This document shows positions 60,949-64,000 of a DNA stretch of 64,000 bases, piece by piece. Source of the stretch: Xenopus tropicalis (lineage: Eukaryota; Chordata; Amphibia; Anura; Pipidae); the NCBI RefSeq assembly GCF_000004195.4, contig NC_030678.2, positions 60,481,378-60,545,377 on the forward strand, in the 5' to 3' direction. The notes beneath the pieces are model-generated. The model was not told the DNA's origin. It made no database searches and saw nothing but the letters and a program-made list of their open reading frames with translations. The number at the start of each line of letters is the position of its first letter. Positions within the stretch are counted from its first letter, which is position 1. Both the position numbers and the translations under genes were made by a program.

Positions 60949-63900
60949 CCCTTCTCAGCATTTAGAGTGGTAGGAATTTCACCTCAGCATGCAAACAATG
61001 TTTCCAGATTGATATCTGCAGAAAAGATTATTGGAAAACACTCTGTGTATTCAACTTTATCAGATATGATGTCTCAAGAGGCTGCAAAGAAAAAAGACTA
61101 CAGTTTCTATGCATTACATAATATTTGTAAATCAGGTGCACTGTTCAAAGTAGATCATTTGGTCATACAGACAGGTCTTGCTAACTAATGAATGTGTAAT
61201 ACATATGCTCTGGGATATTTTACAGAGCAGTTATTTTTAAGAAAAAAACAGAACCTATAATAATAATTTATTTACCGGAGCAACCACACTACAATGTATC
61301 TCTTAGTTCCCAGTCACAGGCAACACATTTTTTATAGGTCTTAACTAGGCCTCATAGCAACCCCAAATATGAACTATCTTTACATGGAAGAGATCACTGG
61401 TGGACCCAATCTGGAATCCCATGGAGTCCATTAGCTACAACCTAACTAAATCAACTGCAATACATATGAAGTATAATAACGTCATACAGGTGGGACATAG
61501 GATGACTTCCCCACAGTTGCATAATGCTATCTTCATAGGATGCAGAGGGTTGAGGATAACTCTTAAAATAGTGTGTAAAGTACTGATGTTCTACCATTTA
61601 AGACAGTGTCATTTTTTTCCAAGTACCAATTTTTAAGACATGGCGGTTTGGCTGAATTCTTCATCCTGTATTAAATTTAGCTGAAAAAAGAAAAGTTTGT
61701 TCCATATAACTTATGTATGAAAAAATGCAAAAAGAAAAATACATATTCCATTCCAAACCTCACTCACTTGGGTCATTAACAACACATACCGATTATATTG
61801 TTTGCTTTTGGAATGCATATATTATCGCAAATACTTACTGTAAGCCAGGTTTTCTAACATTGTTTAGCCAGGCATGGAAAAACTTGAAACATCTCCCTGT
61901 TAACACTTGCTCTTTATGAGCTGTGAATGTAAGTGTTCTGACTAGTTAGACAGAAGTCCTGTTGTTATTGTATCACTCTGCTTAAAATGAAAGTGATGTT
62001 CCATAAAAAAACAGTCCAGACAGCATAGCATTAAATGTCCTGGGCAACCCAGCTGACCTGTCAGCTAGTGGAACGCTAGTAATCTATGGGAAAAAGAGGG
62101 CAAGTGTTGTCACTGTTCAGGCTCCAGGTGGCCTTGCTAAATGGAGGGGAGATCAGTGCATGACAAGTTTGGACTACAAGACAAGTTGATTAGCTGAGAG
62201 CTGAAAGCGTGCAGCTTCTTTGCTGATAGTGTTAGCTGACAGAGAACTGTTTACATGAAGTCCCATGAGAGCCAAGTAAGGAAAAGACCTGATTAACCAC
62301 TCAGCCTTCAAGAAATGTAATGCAATGAGATGGCAACCTCCCTGCCTTTGGCAGTTTACAGGCATAAAGGTAAAAAAAACCTTTACAATGTTAGCTGAAA
62401 TCCTCTCAATGTTTTTCCCGTGTCCTCATTCTAACTGTAAACAGTATCTCATAAAAGTAAAAAAGCAAAAAACACTATTTATACACATTTATAAACTATG
62501 CTAAAGCTCCTGTGTATTCTCACAGTGCAAGGGTCTTTCATTGTAAAAGAATGTTATACTTACCTATTGACCACTAGTATCATACATGCACTAACAGAAC
62601 CATTGACCATTGAAGTAACCACAAATGCAGAATTCGCTAAAATGGTAAATTGCATTAGGATGATGTTTTTATTACATTTTTTATTTACTTTTTGGTTAAT
62701 GGCCCTTTTCCCACATCCCCTTATCACCTGGCTGCTCTATATGTAATCTCATTTGTATGAGATATAATCTGATCAAAAATATTGTATTACAATTCCACCA
62801 GCTACAAAATACATATCCTTTCTGTTTCTTCAAGAAATATCTCACCAAAGGTTCTCATCCTCCCCCATATGTCCTTTTTCTTATTCAACCTGTTTTTTTC
62901 TGTCTGTTGTCTCTCTCTCCAACTTATTAACTAATTATTAACTAATTATCCATTCTTTACTCTTACTCACTGTAATTTATTACATACGGGGGTTAAATGT
63001 TTGGAAAACTTGGTTGCTATGTATTATGACATCTGAAAGGTCATTTACTAAAGTACCAGATGCAAGTTCCAAAGCACAAAAGCATACGCATTGGTGCTCA
63101 TTCTAAAAGCACTTTGGACCTTTGGATTTCCAATTACCACCTGCCACAGGGCTAAATAACACGAAAGTCAGTGGGCAGGAAGAAGGCGGGTGGGTTGATA
63201 CTTCCCCCCTGCCAAACATTAGTAGAACTGTATTCATGAGGGGAATACAGGTGAAAATTCAGAGAAGTGCACGGTAGGGTACAAATGACAAAAAACAAGG
63301 TGAATATGTAGTGGTATTATGGCTACCTCTAAATCAGAGTAAAAATTTTTAAAATAACCCGCCAGCCCAGCTGTGCTGGTCAGTTTTTCAGAGCCGTATT
63401 TGGGGGTCTGCAGTTGGGAGGCATGGATGGGAGCCTCCTAGCTTTTTAAAAAGGGGTTCATTCTCTTTTTAAGGGTGTGTGCTGCTGCAGTGGTGTAATC
63501 AGTGGAATTTGATCAATTTAAATTTGCATTGGTGAACATTCACATTCTCCAGGTGAAATTACTCCATTATTAAACAGTTTACCAAGAGCGCAAAGATGAA
63601 TTATCACCAATATCCCACATCTCATTTCTTTGTGGAATACATTTTCTAGCAAATTGTCCCCACTAAAAGTAATATACTGAAATATGCTGGTGAATTTTCA
63701 ATGAGAATGTAGGCGATTTTGTGTTTTCAAGTAAAACAAAAGCTGTTAAAATACCAGCCAAGCCTGTAAAAAAACAGAGAAGGCCAGGACCAGTAATAAA
63801 GTTTACCTGCAATAGTCCTCTGATCCACCAATCTACCTTCTGTCCACCTCATATCCATTCTCTTAGCTCCAAAGGCTGCTCCTCTACCCCACCATACTCA

Positions 63901-64000
63901 CTAAGTTTTCTTTGATGTGGCCTCAATGACTGACTCCTGACTCCTCTCCAATTGCATCTGTACATTGTAACTTGTTAGTCCTAAGTAAGGACAGAAGCTG
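60949..64000. other. Non-coding DNA, no gene seen
   Basis: No exon convinced me. The short frames (for example 60967-61188, 61400-61636, 62498-62746 and 63721-63915) lack domains and good splice contexts. TATTAACTAATTATTAACTAATTATC near 62926-62950 is a short direct repeat. The expected next gene in vertebrate synteny, wnt2b, was not detected. Confidence 0.5.

Overview
The window is animal nuclear DNA, almost certainly from a Xenopus frog. I base this on one vertebrate protein-coding gene with GT-AG introns, long AT-rich intergenic sequence, many (TA)n microsatellites, and a dense set of interspersed elements I recognise as typical of Xenopus: TTAA-flanked MITEs, hAT MITEs, CR1 and L1 LINEs. 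I cannot decide between X. laevis and X. tropicalis from the sequence.

The only host gene I can support is cttnbp2nl (CTTNBP2 N-terminal-like), on the + strand. Three coding exons are present: 20610-20840, 23025-23132 and 25865-27331. All are in phase 0 and together they encode 601 residues. They correspond to the human protein from about residue 34 to the C-terminus. The first coding exon, about 33 residues, was not recognised and probably lies upstream of the window. The 3' UTR starts at 27332; its end is uncertain. In human the next gene is WNT2B. I found no Wnt-like exon here, so 36-64 kb is read as intergenic.

Regions: 1-20.6 kb is intron or upstream DNA. It holds MITEs and a nearly complete antisense CR1-type LINE (9375-13320) with an SGNH-esterase ORF1, an AP endonuclease and a reverse transcriptase. 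That LINE is dead: a frameshift at a G8 run separates endonuclease from RT, and RT motif A is deleted. 20.6-27.3 kb is the gene. 27.3-36 kb is 3' UTR or flank with MITEs. 36-64 kb is intergenic with two L1-type ORF2 relics (41.6-44.1 kb minus; 53.7-54.3 kb plus), two more CR1 relics (55.0 kb minus; 58.4 kb plus), palindromic elements and a possible solo LTR.

I see no tRNA, rRNA, CRISPR or operon-like feature. I do not see a new biological system. The observations most worth following are the LINE's esterase ORF1 and its independent relic, the exact RT-killing deletion, the CpG-rich palindromic elements with 3-bp duplications, and the long hairpins.
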